Of a DNA stretch of 64,000 nucleotides, positions 36,059 to 44,593 are shown piece after piece; the first letter of the stretch is position 1, and each line of letters opens with the position of its first letter. Under the pieces are notes generated by a model. The model was not told the DNA's origin. It made no database searches and worked only from the letters and a program-made list of their open reading frames with translations. The stretch lies in assembly GCA_014163555.1 (NCBI GenBank), contig JACJGO010000003.1:124001-188000 (forward strand), given 5' to 3'. This DNA comes from Flavisolibacter longurius. Lineage in GTDB: Bacteria; Bacteroidota; Bacteroidia; Chitinophagales; Chitinophagaceae. Both the position numbers and the translations under genes were made by a program.

Positions 36059-37156
36059 ATGAAAATCGGAGACCTCCTTTCGGCGATTGAAGTTTTTGCC
36101 GCACCGGAATTGCAGGAAGACTATGACAACGCCGGCCTCATTACCGGCATTCGCAACTGGGCCTGCACTGGTGTATTGTGTACGCTGGATGTAACGGTAG
36201 ACGTGCTACAGGAAGCCATTCGACAGAACTGCAATCTTGTGGTAGCCCACCATCCGATTGTGTTTAAGGGCATGAAACGGTTCAATGGAAAAAACTTCGT
36301 GGAGCAGGTGATTATCCAGGCCATTAAAGCCGATATTGCTATTTACGCGGCGCATACCAATTTGGACAATGTGGTGCTGGGCGTGAACAACACCATTGCG
36401 CAAAAGCTTGACCTTAAAAACACCACCATTCTGCAGCCAAAGCAGAAGATGCTGCGCCGCCTCATCACTTTTGCACCGATGGACAAAGCAGAAGAAGTGC
36501 GCCGGGCGGTATTTGCGGCCGGTGCCGGGCATATCGGCAAGTACTCGGAATGCAGTTTCAACAGTGAGGGGACAGGTACGTTCAAAGCTGAAGAAGGCGC
36601 TGATCCCTACGTAGGAGAAGTCGGGGAACGTCACTCAGAGGCGGAAACGAAGATTGAGATTGTGTACCCGTTTTACTTGGAGGACCAGGTAGTAAAAGCA
36701 TTGGTCAGTAATCACCCCTATGAAGAAGTGGCCTATGATATTTTTACCATGGACAATGTACACTACGGCATTGGCGCCGGTATTATAGGCCAGTTGGAGC
36801 CTGAAATGGACGAATCCAATTTTTTAAAAATGTTAAAAGATCGTTTTGGGTTGTTTGTCATCCGGCACACACCACTTCGGCAAAAAGCGGTCAAAACGGT
36901 GGCGGTTTGCGGGGGTGCCGGAAGTTTCCTGATTAAAACTGCCCTCTCAAAAGGGGCCGACGTTTATGTCAGCGCCGATATTAAATACCACGAATTTTTC
37001 GATGCCGAAGGGCGGATGGTGGTGGCTGACATCGGTCATTACGAAAGTGAGCAGTTCACCGTGGACCTGCTCCATGACCTTTTGGTGGAAAAATTCCCTA
37101 CTTTTGCCGTCCTTAAATCCAGCGTGAATACAAACCCGGTGCAGTATTTTACGTGA
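36059..37156 (+). CDS. Nif3-like dinuclear metal centre protein (DUF34/YqfO type)
   Basis: 365 residues, the long form: two Nif3 halves flanking an inserted PII/CutA-like domain (about 130-235). Metal ligands are in VVAHHPIVFKGMKRF, AAHTNLDN and, near the C-terminus, DIGHYESEQ. Members form hexameric toroids. Proposed roles include GTP cyclohydrolase I-like or metal-handling functions, none firmly established. It is followed, after a 201-base gap, by its usual neighbour, a C4 zinc-ribbon coiled-coil protein. Confidence 0.93.
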   Translation: MKIGDLLSAIEVFAAPELQEDYDNAGLITGIRNWACTGVLCTLDVTVDVLQEAIRQNCNLVVAHHPIVFKGMKRFNGKNFVEQVIIQAIKADIAIYAAHTNLDNVVLGVNNTIAQKLDLKNTTILQPKQKMLRRLITFAPMDKAEEVRRAVFAAGAGHIGKYSECSFNSEGTGTFKAEEGADPYVGEVGERHSEAETKIEIVYPFYLEDQVVKALVSNHPYEEVAYDIFTMDNVHYGIGAGIIGQLEPEMDESNFLKMLKDRFGLFVIRHTPLRQKAVKTVAVCGGAGSFLIKTALSKGADVYVSADIKYHEFFDAEGRMVVADIGHYESEQFTVDLLHDLLVEKFPTFAVLKSSVNTNPVQYFT

Positions 37157-37215
37157 AACGGCAAATGTGAGGTGTGAATGTGTGAAACTGAATGGGGTTA
37201 CAGAACGTGCACGTG

Positions 37216-37230
37216 TCCGCCTCAGGCGGA
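37216..37230. repeat. Short palindrome TCCGCCTCAGGCGGA
   Basis: Seven-base perfect arms around one base, in the gap between nif3 and the zinc-ribbon gene. It resembles short palindromes scattered in Bacteroidota genomes. No mobility gene is nearby. Confidence 0.4.
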
Positions 37231-37319
37231 ACGAAAGGGGATAGCAGTACCGCCGCTGGTAACAAAAAATAGCAAAAGCTAAAAACACAATAGAAAAGTT
37301 GATAGTCGTGTTAGGAGCA

Positions 37320-37354
37320 AGACTTTAGACTTTGAACTTAAAACTTTGAACTAA
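37320..37354. repeat. Single heptamer array upstream of the zinc-ribbon gene
   Basis: Five in-phase heptamers (AGACTTT, AGACTTT, GAACTTA, AAACTTT, GAACTAA) end three bases before the ATG at 37358. No inverted partner arm is visible. Confidence 0.5.
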
Positions 37355-37357
37355 AAC

Positions 37358-38113
37358 ATGGCAAGCGTTAAAGAATATTCGGTTGAAGAAAAATTAGCCT
37401 CGCTGGTTCGCCTTCAGAAAGTGGAGTCGAAACTGGATGAGATCCGCATTTTAAAGGGTGAGCTTCCAATGGAAGTAGCCGACCTGGAAGATGAAATCCA
37501 GGGTCTGCATGCCCGCCAACTGCGCATTGAAGAAGAAATCAATGGCATCACCGATTTTATCGAGCAAAAGAAAAATGCCATTAAAGATGCGCAGGAGCTG
37601 ATCAAAAAATACGAAAAGCAAAGCGAAAACGTAAAGAACAACCGCGAGTTTGAAGCGATCAACAAAGAGATTGAAATGCAGCAGCTCGAAGTAAAGCTTT
37701 GCGAAAAACATATTAAAGACGCCAACGAAGAGATTGCGGAAAAAGCTGTTGCGCTGGAGAAAGCGAAAAAGGCAATCGCAAACAAGGAAGGCGTACTGAC
37801 ATCCAAAAAAGGTGAGCTGGAAAAAATCATTTCCACTACCGAAAAAGAAGAAAAAGACCTGGGCAAGAAAGCCGGTGAGGCCCGCGAACATGTGGACTCC
37901 CGCCTGTTGGCTTCATACGAAAAAATCCGCGGCAGTTACCGCAACGGGCTGGCTGTAGTACCGGTTGAGCGTGACGCCTGTGGTGGTTGCTTTAACTTTA
38001 TTCCGCCACAAAAGCAGAGCGAAATCAAGCAACGCAAAAAAGTAATGATTTGCGAAAACTGCGGACGCATCCTGGTGGATGGCGACCTGAATGACGCAAC
38101 GGAAATGGCCTAA
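37358..38113 (+). CDS. C4-type zinc-ribbon coiled-coil protein (CT398-like)
   Basis: 251 residues. Residues about 20-195 are an almost continuous charged coiled coil. The C-terminus is a zinc ribbon with two CxxC knuckles (CGGC and CENC) about 30 residues apart, ending ILVDGDLNDATEMA. The family (COG1579) is often encoded beside Nif3 and may bind nucleic acid or export-apparatus components; its role is unknown. A strong terminator follows. Confidence 0.92.
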   Translation: MASVKEYSVEEKLASLVRLQKVESKLDEIRILKGELPMEVADLEDEIQGLHARQLRIEEEINGITDFIEQKKNAIKDAQELIKKYEKQSENVKNNREFEAINKEIEMQQLEVKLCEKHIKDANEEIAEKAVALEKAKKAIANKEGVLTSKKGELEKIISTTEKEEKDLGKKAGEAREHVDSRLLASYEKIRGSYRNGLAVVPVERDACGGCFNFIPPQKQSEIKQRKKVMICENCGRILVDGDLNDATEMA

Positions 38114-38136
38114 AATAAGACCCTTAAAATTTTAAG

Positions 38137-38165
38137 AAAAGTCCCGCTACAGCGGGACTTTTTCA
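38137..38165 (+). terminator. Intrinsic terminator after the zinc-ribbon gene
   Basis: Stem AAAAGTCCCGC (38137-38147) / GCGGGACTTTT (38152-38162), loop TACA, followed by T residues. Confidence 0.85.
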
Positions 38166-38203
38166 TTTCCAAACCCGGAAATGGAGTAATTTGTCGCGGA
38201 ATT

Positions 38204-39862
38204 ATGCTGAGCCGATTATCCATTCAGAACTACGCTATTATCGACCAGTTGGAAGTCGATTTTTCTTCCCGTTTAAATGTGATTACAGGTGAAACCGGTG
38301 CCGGTAAATCCATTATTGTCGGCGCTTTGGGACTGATCTTGGGACAGCGTGCCGATAGCGGCGTGCTGCTGAACAAAGAAAAGAAATGTGTGGTGGAAGG
38401 TTGCTTTAAAGAGGAAGCGTCGGACCAGCATATTGTTTATTTTTTAAAGGAGAACGAACTGGATGTTGCCGATGAATTGATGGTGCGCCGCGAGATTGCC
38501 GCCAACGGAAAGTCCAGGGCTTTTATCAACGATACACCAGTCAACCTTTCGCAGTTAAATACCCTGAGCAGTTTGTTGGTGGACCTGCACCAGCAGTTTG
38601 ATACCCTGGAACTGGGCGAAAGCGATTTTCAACGGGAAGTGTTGGATGCGTTGGCGGCCAATTTTTCTCTGCTTGGAAAATACCGGCAGGTGTTTGCGGC
38701 TTCGCAGGAAGCAAAGCGGGAATTGGAAACCCTGAAAGAAAAAAAATCACAGTTTGAAAAAGAGTTCGACTATCACCAGTTTCAGTTTAATGAACTGGAA
38801 GAAGCCGGCTTTCGCGAACATGAACTGGAAGACCTGGACGTGGAGCTGAAAATGCTGTCGAATGCCGAAGGCATTAAAACAGCACTCAGCAAGGCGTATT
38901 ATGATATGAACGAATGCGAGGAGCCAATCGTTCGCCAGTTGAAATCAATGCTGAGCAGCCTGCAACAGTTTGCGGAGTTGCATCCGGAGTTGCCGGTAGT
39001 AACGGGGCGGTTGCAATCCGCTTATATTGAGCTGCAGGATATTGGCGAAGAGATCGATCGCATCAACGGGCATATTGGTTCGGATGCGGAAAGACTGGAA
39101 ACAATAAATGAACGTCTCTCGATGGGTTACCGCTTGCTGAAAAAGCATGGTGTTTCCACCACCAATGAACTGATCGAGATTCGGAATAACCTGAATGAAA
39201 AACTGCAGGCCGTACTGAACATTGATGAAGCCATTGCTGCTGCAGAAAAAAAATACAACGACCTGATTGCCCAGGCAGAAGCGTTGGCGGCAAAAATTTC
39301 TGCAGCCCGTTCGGCCCAAATAAAACCTTTGGAAATACAGGTTAATAAGATGCTGGCGCAGGTGGGCATGCCCAATGCCCGTATCAAAGTTGACATCCGA
39401 AAAGTGGCACTTAATCCAACCGGTTTTGATGATGTGGTATTTCTTTTTGATGCGAACAAGAGCAACCAGTTTCAGCCCTTGCGCAAGGTGGCCAGTGGCG
39501 GTGAACTAAGCCGCTTGATGCTTTGCATTAAATCGCTGGTGGCAACATCAATGAACATGCCGACGCTGATCTTTGATGAAATAGACTCCGGGATTTCCGG
39601 CGAAGCGGCCAAACAGGTTGGTATTATAATGAAAGAACTGGCCCTGGCACGACAGGTGATTTGCATTACGCACCAGCCGCAGATTGCAGGAAAGGCCGAT
39701 GCGCATTATCTTGTGTACAAAGCGCTGAAAGAAGATCGTGTCACCACCGGTGTTCGCCTGCTGGATACGGATGAACGCATTGTGGCCATAGCCAAGATGA
39801 TGAGTGGCGAAAAGCCCACGGCCGCCGCGCTGGAGAATGCCAAAGAGATGGTGATGAATTAG
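38204..39862 (+). CDS. recN: DNA repair protein RecN
   Basis: 552 residues, SMC-like. Walker A is GETGAGKS near residue 30, two long coiled-coil segments (about 150-370) surround a hinge-like middle, the ABC signature is ASGGELSRLML (about 428) and Walker B LIFDEIDSGISGE (about 455). RecN gathers DNA ends at double-strand breaks for RecA-dependent repair. It is followed after 27 bases by the AAA-ATPase gene on the same strand; co-transcription is likely. Confidence 0.95.
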   Translation: MLSRLSIQNYAIIDQLEVDFSSRLNVITGETGAGKSIIVGALGLILGQRADSGVLLNKEKKCVVEGCFKEEASDQHIVYFLKENELDVADELMVRREIAANGKSRAFINDTPVNLSQLNTLSSLLVDLHQQFDTLELGESDFQREVLDALAANFSLLGKYRQVFAASQEAKRELETLKEKKSQFEKEFDYHQFQFNELEEAGFREHELEDLDVELKMLSNAEGIKTALSKAYYDMNECEEPIVRQLKSMLSSLQQFAELHPELPVVTGRLQSAYIELQDIGEEIDRINGHIGSDAERLETINERLSMGYRLLKKHGVSTTNELIEIRNNLNEKLQAVLNIDEAIAAAEKKYNDLIAQAEALAAKISAARSAQIKPLEIQVNKMLAQVGMPNARIKVDIRKVALNPTGFDDVVFLFDANKSNQFQPLRKVASGGELSRLMLCIKSLVATSMNMPTLIFDEIDSGISGEAAKQVGIIMKELALARQVICITHQPQIAGKADAHYLVYKALKEDRVTTGVRLLDTDERIVAIAKMMSGEKPTAAALENAKEMVMN

Positions 39863-39889
39863 TATAGTTAAACCAGATTTTTACTGCTT

Positions 39890-41206
39890 ATGGAAAACGA
39901 TACCCTCAAAAACTTATTGGAAGCACTTGCCGTTTCCCCTGAAAATATTCCCCTCCGGTTACATGTTGCCAGTCTGCTATTGCAGGCTAAAAAATACAGC
40001 GAAGCGGCTGAACAATTTCAGATTGTACTGGAGAAAAACTACGGAAACGAAAAAGCCCAACTGGGCCTCGCCGCCTGTTATTTTCATACCGGCAAATTTT
40101 CTGCTGCTGCCATTGTTTATGAGCAATTGCAAGATGTTCTTTCGCTTGAGGACAAGGTTCGGTACATTAAATGCCTGGTGAAAGAAGATGCCTTGTCGCA
40201 GGCCGTTGAACTGTACCAGCAGGTACTCGCCTTGAACCCCGGTTTTTCCGATGAAGAACTGGATATCGCATTGCGAGTTTCTCCGGAAGCGATTTCACCG
40301 GAGGCCTGGGAAGAAGCGTTCGAGGACGATGCCCGCTATTTTCTGGAAAAGCCAAAAGAAAAATTCAGCGATGTGGGCGGCATGCAGCGCATCAAAGACG
40401 AAATTTCCATCAAAATCATTCAGCCCATCGCCAACCCTGATCTGTATAAAGCATTCGGAAAAAAGATTGGCGGCGGTATTCTACTCTATGGCCCTCCGGG
40501 CTGCGGCAAAACCTTCCTGGCAAAAGCCACCGCCGGCGAGATCAATGCAAAATTCATCAGCATTGGCCTGCACGATATCTTGGACATGTGGATTGGAAAC
40601 AGTGAAAAGAACCTGCATGGGATTTTTGAGCTGGCACGCCGCAATGCTCCCTGTGTCTTGTTCTTTGATGAAGTGGATGCGATGGGTGCCAGCCGGAGTG
40701 ATTTAAAAGGATCGGCCATGCGTCATGTCATCAACCAGTTTTTGGCTGAAATGGATGGCGTGAATTCGGATAACGAAGGAGTTTTGATTCTGGCCGCTAC
40801 CAACGCACCCTGGAGTATCGATCCGGCTTTTCGCCGGCCGGGCCGTTTTGACCGGATCATCTTTGTAGAGCCGCCCGATCAAAAGGGCCGGGAAGAAATT
40901 TTGCGAAGCTTGCTCAATGGAAAACCGGTTGGCGAAATTGCCTTTGATAAAATTGCCAAAGCAACCGAAAAGTTTTCCGGCGCCGACCTGAAAGCCATCA
41001 TCGATCTGGCCATTGAAGAAAAGCTACGGGAGTCAATGGCAAAAGGAAGCATTCAGGCGGTACAAACAAAAGACCTGCTTTCGGCAGCAAAGCAGCACCG
41101 TCCTACCACGCTGGAATGGTTTGCATCTGCCCGGAACTATGCATTGTATGCAAATGAATCGGGCTTATACGACGATATCCTGAAATACCTGAACATTAAA
41201 AAATAA
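39890..41206 (+). CDS. AAA+ ATPase with N-terminal TPR domain
   Basis: 438 residues. Residues about 1-125 are three or four TPR-like helical pairs (LLLQAKKYSEAAEQFQIVLEKN). A classic AAA module of the Cdc48/katanin class follows: FSDVGGM at about 160, Walker A GPPGCGKT, Walker B VLFFDEVDA, the second-region pattern ATNAPWSIDPAFRRPGRFDR with arginine fingers, then the helical lid. Such ATPases remodel or unfold protein complexes; the TPR part would choose the client. The next gene, six bases on, is a TPR membrane protein and is the obvious partner. The pathway is unknown. Confidence 0.88.
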   Translation: MENDTLKNLLEALAVSPENIPLRLHVASLLLQAKKYSEAAEQFQIVLEKNYGNEKAQLGLAACYFHTGKFSAAAIVYEQLQDVLSLEDKVRYIKCLVKEDALSQAVELYQQVLALNPGFSDEELDIALRVSPEAISPEAWEEAFEDDARYFLEKPKEKFSDVGGMQRIKDEISIKIIQPIANPDLYKAFGKKIGGGILLYGPPGCGKTFLAKATAGEINAKFISIGLHDILDMWIGNSEKNLHGIFELARRNAPCVLFFDEVDAMGASRSDLKGSAMRHVINQFLAEMDGVNSDNEGVLILAATNAPWSIDPAFRRPGRFDRIIFVEPPDQKGREEILRSLLNGKPVGEIAFDKIAKATEKFSGADLKAIIDLAIEEKLRESMAKGSIQAVQTKDLLSAAKQHRPTTLEWFASARNYALYANESGLYDDILKYLNIKK

Positions 41207-41212
41207 CTGCTT

Positions 41213-42475
41213 GTGAATACTGAACTGCTTTTGGAAAGAGCTCAGGTTTTGCTGGAGCAAAACCGCTACCGCGATGCAGAACCCTACATACTGCAGGCGC
41301 TGGAAAAAGACCCGGATAATGATTATACGCTTGGCCTTCTCGGTCGCTGCTACATTAACAGCAATCGGCACGATGAAGGAATTGAAGTCATTCAAAAAGC
41401 AATCGTCATCGATCCTAACGAAGGGTTTTATTTCTATTTGCTGGGTTTTGCATTTTACCAGAAAAGCAACACCACGGAAGCAAAAGCGAATCTTCAACAG
41501 GCCATCCGGTTAAGCCCTTACACGGCAGAATATTTTGGCTTGCTGGCACATGTGCTGCTGGAGGAAAAAAGTTTTGAAGAAGCACTGGATAAAGCCAACG
41601 AAGGGTTGGCGCTGGAAGCCGACAACATTACCAGTTTAAATGCCCGGTCTATTGCGCTGAACAAATTGAAGCGTAGCGAAGATGCTTTTGAAACCATGAA
41701 TACGGCCCTGGCGCAGGACCCGGACAATGAAACAACCCACAATGTGGTAGGATGGAACCTCCTGGAGCGTGGCCGGCACCGGGAAGCCGCCGATCATTTT
41801 ATGGAGTCGTTGCGTATAAACCCAAATTATGGCAATGCAAAAGAAGGATTGAAAGAAGCCCTAAAGTCACGATTGCTTTTGTATAAATGGCTCCTCCAAT
41901 ACAGTTTCTGGGTCAACAACAAAGGCAAGAACCTGCAGGTAGCACTGCCCATCATCTTGTATATTTCGTTTCGGGTGTTGATTTCTTTATCAAAAGATGG
42001 CGGTGGAAATTCTAACCTGACCTGGATTTTGATAGCATCTTACATTTTCATTGTGGTCACTTCCTGGACAATTGGCTCCATTGCCAATTTTGTTCTGTTG
42101 TTTCACCCTTTGGGTAAACATTCCCTTACCATCAGTGAACGCTGGCAGGCGTCCACATCGGTATCCGCCCTGGTGGTAGGAGTCATGATAATGTTACTGT
42201 CTGCGTTAACTGGAATTGCCGAAGGCTCGGGCTATGAAGAAGGGCTGTTTTTTGCAGGCATGATTGGTCTTTCCTTAGCCCTGCCGCTGGGACAAGTTGA
42301 TTACCCTATCCACTTTCGCAACAAAGGTTGGAGAGAACATTTCGCATTCGGACTGATTGGTCTTGGTTTGATGACCCTTCTAATTTTTACCTTTGCTCCT
42401 GCTGCTGCCAGTGCTTTGTTTGGTATTTATGGACTGGGGTTCATTATTTATAACTGGACAGGAATCAGAGGTTGA
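41213..42475 (+). CDS. TPR protein with C-terminal membrane domain
   Basis: 420 residues, starting at GTG 41213; the next in-frame ATG lies well inside the repeats. Residues about 1-200 are tandem TPRs (LLEQNRYRDAEPYILQALEKDPDN repeats). A basic linker and about six helices (residues 240-418) form a membrane domain that I do not recognise. The TPRs should face the cytoplasm and recruit proteins, possibly the AAA-ATPase of the preceding gene. It ends the recN-AAA-TPR run. Confidence 0.8.
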   Translation: MNTELLLERAQVLLEQNRYRDAEPYILQALEKDPDNDYTLGLLGRCYINSNRHDEGIEVIQKAIVIDPNEGFYFYLLGFAFYQKSNTTEAKANLQQAIRLSPYTAEYFGLLAHVLLEEKSFEEALDKANEGLALEADNITSLNARSIALNKLKRSEDAFETMNTALAQDPDNETTHNVVGWNLLERGRHREAADHFMESLRINPNYGNAKEGLKEALKSRLLLYKWLLQYSFWVNNKGKNLQVALPIILYISFRVLISLSKDGGGNSNLTWILIASYIFIVVTSWTIGSIANFVLLFHPLGKHSLTISERWQASTSVSALVVGVMIMLLSALTGIAEGSGYEEGLFFAGMIGLSLALPLGQVDYPIHFRNKGWREHFAFGLIGLGLMTLLIFTFAPAAASALFGIYGLGFIIYNWTGIRG

Positions 42476-42702
42476 TGAAGCATTTATAATTTACAACAGA
42501 AGAAAATTCCTGCCAATCTGAATTCAACTTTTTTAGGCGGAAGAAAGTACCGTAAAAATGATTCTTATCTGCATGCCTAAAATCACTAACTGGTTTTAAG
42601 GGGTTGCTTGTTACTTTTCCTTTGATTTTATCTTGGTAAGATGTTTCTGCAGCCTGACAGATTAGCCTTATTTTTACGCCTTCTAATTCAATCCATTTGC
42701 TT

Positions 42703-43545
42703 ATGTCAAATAATCTTTTAGCCGGAAAGAAAGGAATTATTTTCGGTGCGCTGGACGAAAAATCAATAGCCTGGAAAACAGCAATGGCCTGTCATGCACA
42801 GGGCGCACAGATCGTACTGACCAATGCGCCGGTAGCCCTTCGGATGGGTGAGATCAACAAACTGGCCGAGGCTGTACAAGCCCCTGTGATTGGTGCCGAT
42901 GTAACCAACATGGATGACCTGAAAACCCTGTTTGAAGAAAGCCAGAAACACTTTGGCGGTGGTATTGACTTTGTGCTTCATTCCATTGGCATGGGCCTTA
43001 ACGTACGCAAGGGAAAGCACTATACTGAAATGAACTACGAATGGAACCACAAAACCTTCGATATCTCGTCTATGAGCCTGCACCGGGTGCTGCGTACAGC
43101 TTGGGAAATGGATGCCCTGAACGAGTGGGGTAGTGTAGTAGCGCTAACCTATATTGCTGCCCAGCGTGTATTCCCCGACTATAACGAGATGGCCGATGCC
43201 AAAGCCCTGCTGGAAAGCATTGCCCGGAGCTTTGGTTATCACTACGGTGTTCGGAAAAAAGTAAGGGTGAATACGATTTCGCAATCACCTACCCGCACGA
43301 CAGCCGGCAGTGGTGTAAAAGGGTTTGATGCCTTTATTGACTATGCCGATAAAATGAGTCCGCTGGGCAATGCCTCGGCCGACGACTGTGCCAACTATTG
43401 CGTGTCGCTCTTTTCCGATCTGAGCCGCTATGTAACGATGCAAAACCTTTTCCATGATGGTGGTTTTAGCTTCACCGGCGTCAGTGACGCGATTGTAAAT
43501 GCCATGACACAGGCGGAAGAAAAGAACGAAAGCACTACGGTATAA
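42703..43545 (+). CDS. fabI: Enoyl-[acyl-carrier-protein] reductase FabI
   Basis: 280 residues from the ATG at 42703 (a TTG two codons upstream is a worse start). It is a short-chain dehydrogenase fold with the FabI-type cofactor loop GALDEKSIAW and the catalytic Y160-x6-K167 in DYNEMADAKALLE, preceded by LTYIAAQRVFPDYN as in E. coli FabI. It reduces the enoyl-ACP double bond with NADH in fatty-acid elongation. It is a single-gene unit ending in a strong terminator. Confidence 0.96.
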   Translation: MSNNLLAGKKGIIFGALDEKSIAWKTAMACHAQGAQIVLTNAPVALRMGEINKLAEAVQAPVIGADVTNMDDLKTLFEESQKHFGGGIDFVLHSIGMGLNVRKGKHYTEMNYEWNHKTFDISSMSLHRVLRTAWEMDALNEWGSVVALTYIAAQRVFPDYNEMADAKALLESIARSFGYHYGVRKKVRVNTISQSPTRTTAGSGVKGFDAFIDYADKMSPLGNASADDCANYCVSLFSDLSRYVTMQNLFHDGGFSFTGVSDAIVNAMTQAEEKNESTTV

Positions 43546-43566
43546 GTGGAAAATTATAAAAAGAAG

Positions 43567-43592
43567 AAAGCCTCCCAACAGGAGGCTTTTTC
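43567..43592 (+). terminator. Intrinsic terminator after fabI
   Basis: Stem AAAGCCTCC (43567-43575) / GGAGGCTTT (43581-43589), five-base loop, followed by T residues. Confidence 0.85.
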
Positions 43593-43691
43593 ATTGGTTT
43601 TTCTTTTGCTTTTGAGAGAATTGGGCGTCATTCCCTATCAGCCTACTACGGCAAGCAAAGTAGTGGGAGGTAGGAAATGACAGTATCTTGA

Positions 43692-43766
43692 GTGTGGCTA
43701 TGAGCTTATAGCCGTGAGCTATAGGCATTTTGCTCGCAACTCAAAGCTCATGGCTCGCAGCTTACA
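43692..43766. repeat. Phased inverted array F (7-bp period), fabI/sigma convergent gap
   Basis: Left arm: five in-phase heptamers at 43692-43726 (GTGTGGC, TATGAGC, TTATAGC, CGTGAGC, TATAGGC). Right arm: five inverted heptamers at 43732-43766 (GCTCGCA, ACTCAAA, GCTCATG, GCTCGCA, GCTTACA). Only five bases separate the arms, giving one long imperfect hairpin whose right end covers the sigma-factor stop codon. Confidence 0.75.
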
Positions 43767-44343
43767 GCGAAATTTGCTTCTGCACCATCATCTTGCGCAA
43801 ATTAATCAACCCGTATCGCATTCTTCCCAAAGCTGTGTTAATGCTGCAATTGGTAATATGGGCGATCTCTTTAAAGCTCATATCGGCATAGTGGCGGAGG
43901 ATGATCACTTCCCGCTGGTCTTCTGGCAACTGGTCCAGCATATCCTTTACCCGGTTATGGCTTTGCTTTTTAATGAGCTTGTCCTCAGCGCTTTCCTCCG
44001 TAAAATTAAGGACCTCGAAAATATCCTGGTCTTCGCTGTTACGAATGGTGGGGGTACGTTTTACCTTCCGGAAATAATCTACACAAAGGTTGTGGGCAAT
44101 ACGCATGGCCCAGGGCAGAAATTTGCCTTCTTCGGTGTAGCGGCCGCCCTTGATAGTATCGATAACCCGGATAAAAACATCCTGGAAAATATCTTCGGCA
44201 AGATACTTGTCTTTTACTAAAAATAAGATTGAGGTATAGATTTTGTCTTTGTGACGCAATACCAATGTCTCGAATGCGTTTACATTACCAGTGTTGAAAA
44301 GATTAATCAATTCATGGTCGGACAGCTTGGACAAATAACTCAT
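43762..44343 (-). CDS. ECF-type RNA polymerase sigma factor
   Basis: 193 residues. Region 2 (AEDIFQDVFIRV ... PWAMRIAHNLCVDYFRK, about 45-100) and region 4 (LPEDQREVIILRHYADMSFKEIAHI ... ALGRMRYGLINLRK, about 135-185) are both complete. A short linker (about 100-135) joins them. No anti-sigma gene is adjacent, which is not rare for this conserved Bacteroidota type. The gene starts 250 bases from uvrA, divergently. A 12-base direct repeat GTGTAATGGATT (44361-44372 and 44444-44455) lies upstream. Confidence 0.93.
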   Translation of the reverse strand: MSYLSKLSDHELINLFNTGNVNAFETLVLRHKDKIYTSILFLVKDKYLAEDIFQDVFIRVIDTIKGGRYTEEGKFLPWAMRIAHNLCVDYFRKVKRTPTIRNSEDQDIFEVLNFTEESAEDKLIKKQSHNRVKDMLDQLPEDQREVIILRHYADMSFKEIAHITNCSINTALGRMRYGLINLRKMMVQKQISL

Positions 44344-44571
44344 AAACTCCTACGTTTAAGGTGTAATGGATTAATGGGCGCAAGAAAACTCTGTTAAGAA
44401 TTTGCGAGTAGAAGTTTAAGCGATAGGCGAGTGTTGTTAACGGTGTGTAATGGATTTTGTTGCATAAAAATAATCCTCTTTTCCATTTCTCACAATTTTT
44501 TTATTGACCAAAATGCCCTTGTAGCAGTAAAAAAATGTTAACGTTACCAAATCCAACTGTGAAGGGGTGCG

Positions 44572-44579
44572 TACTTTTG
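44572..44579 (+). promoter_or_regulatory. -7 promoter element of uvrA
   Basis: TACTTTTG, identical to the -7 of tRNA-Pro, 14 bases before the uvrA ATG. The -33 region has only TTA near 44544. Confidence 0.5.
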
Positions 44580-44593
44580 CGCTGGAGTTTACA

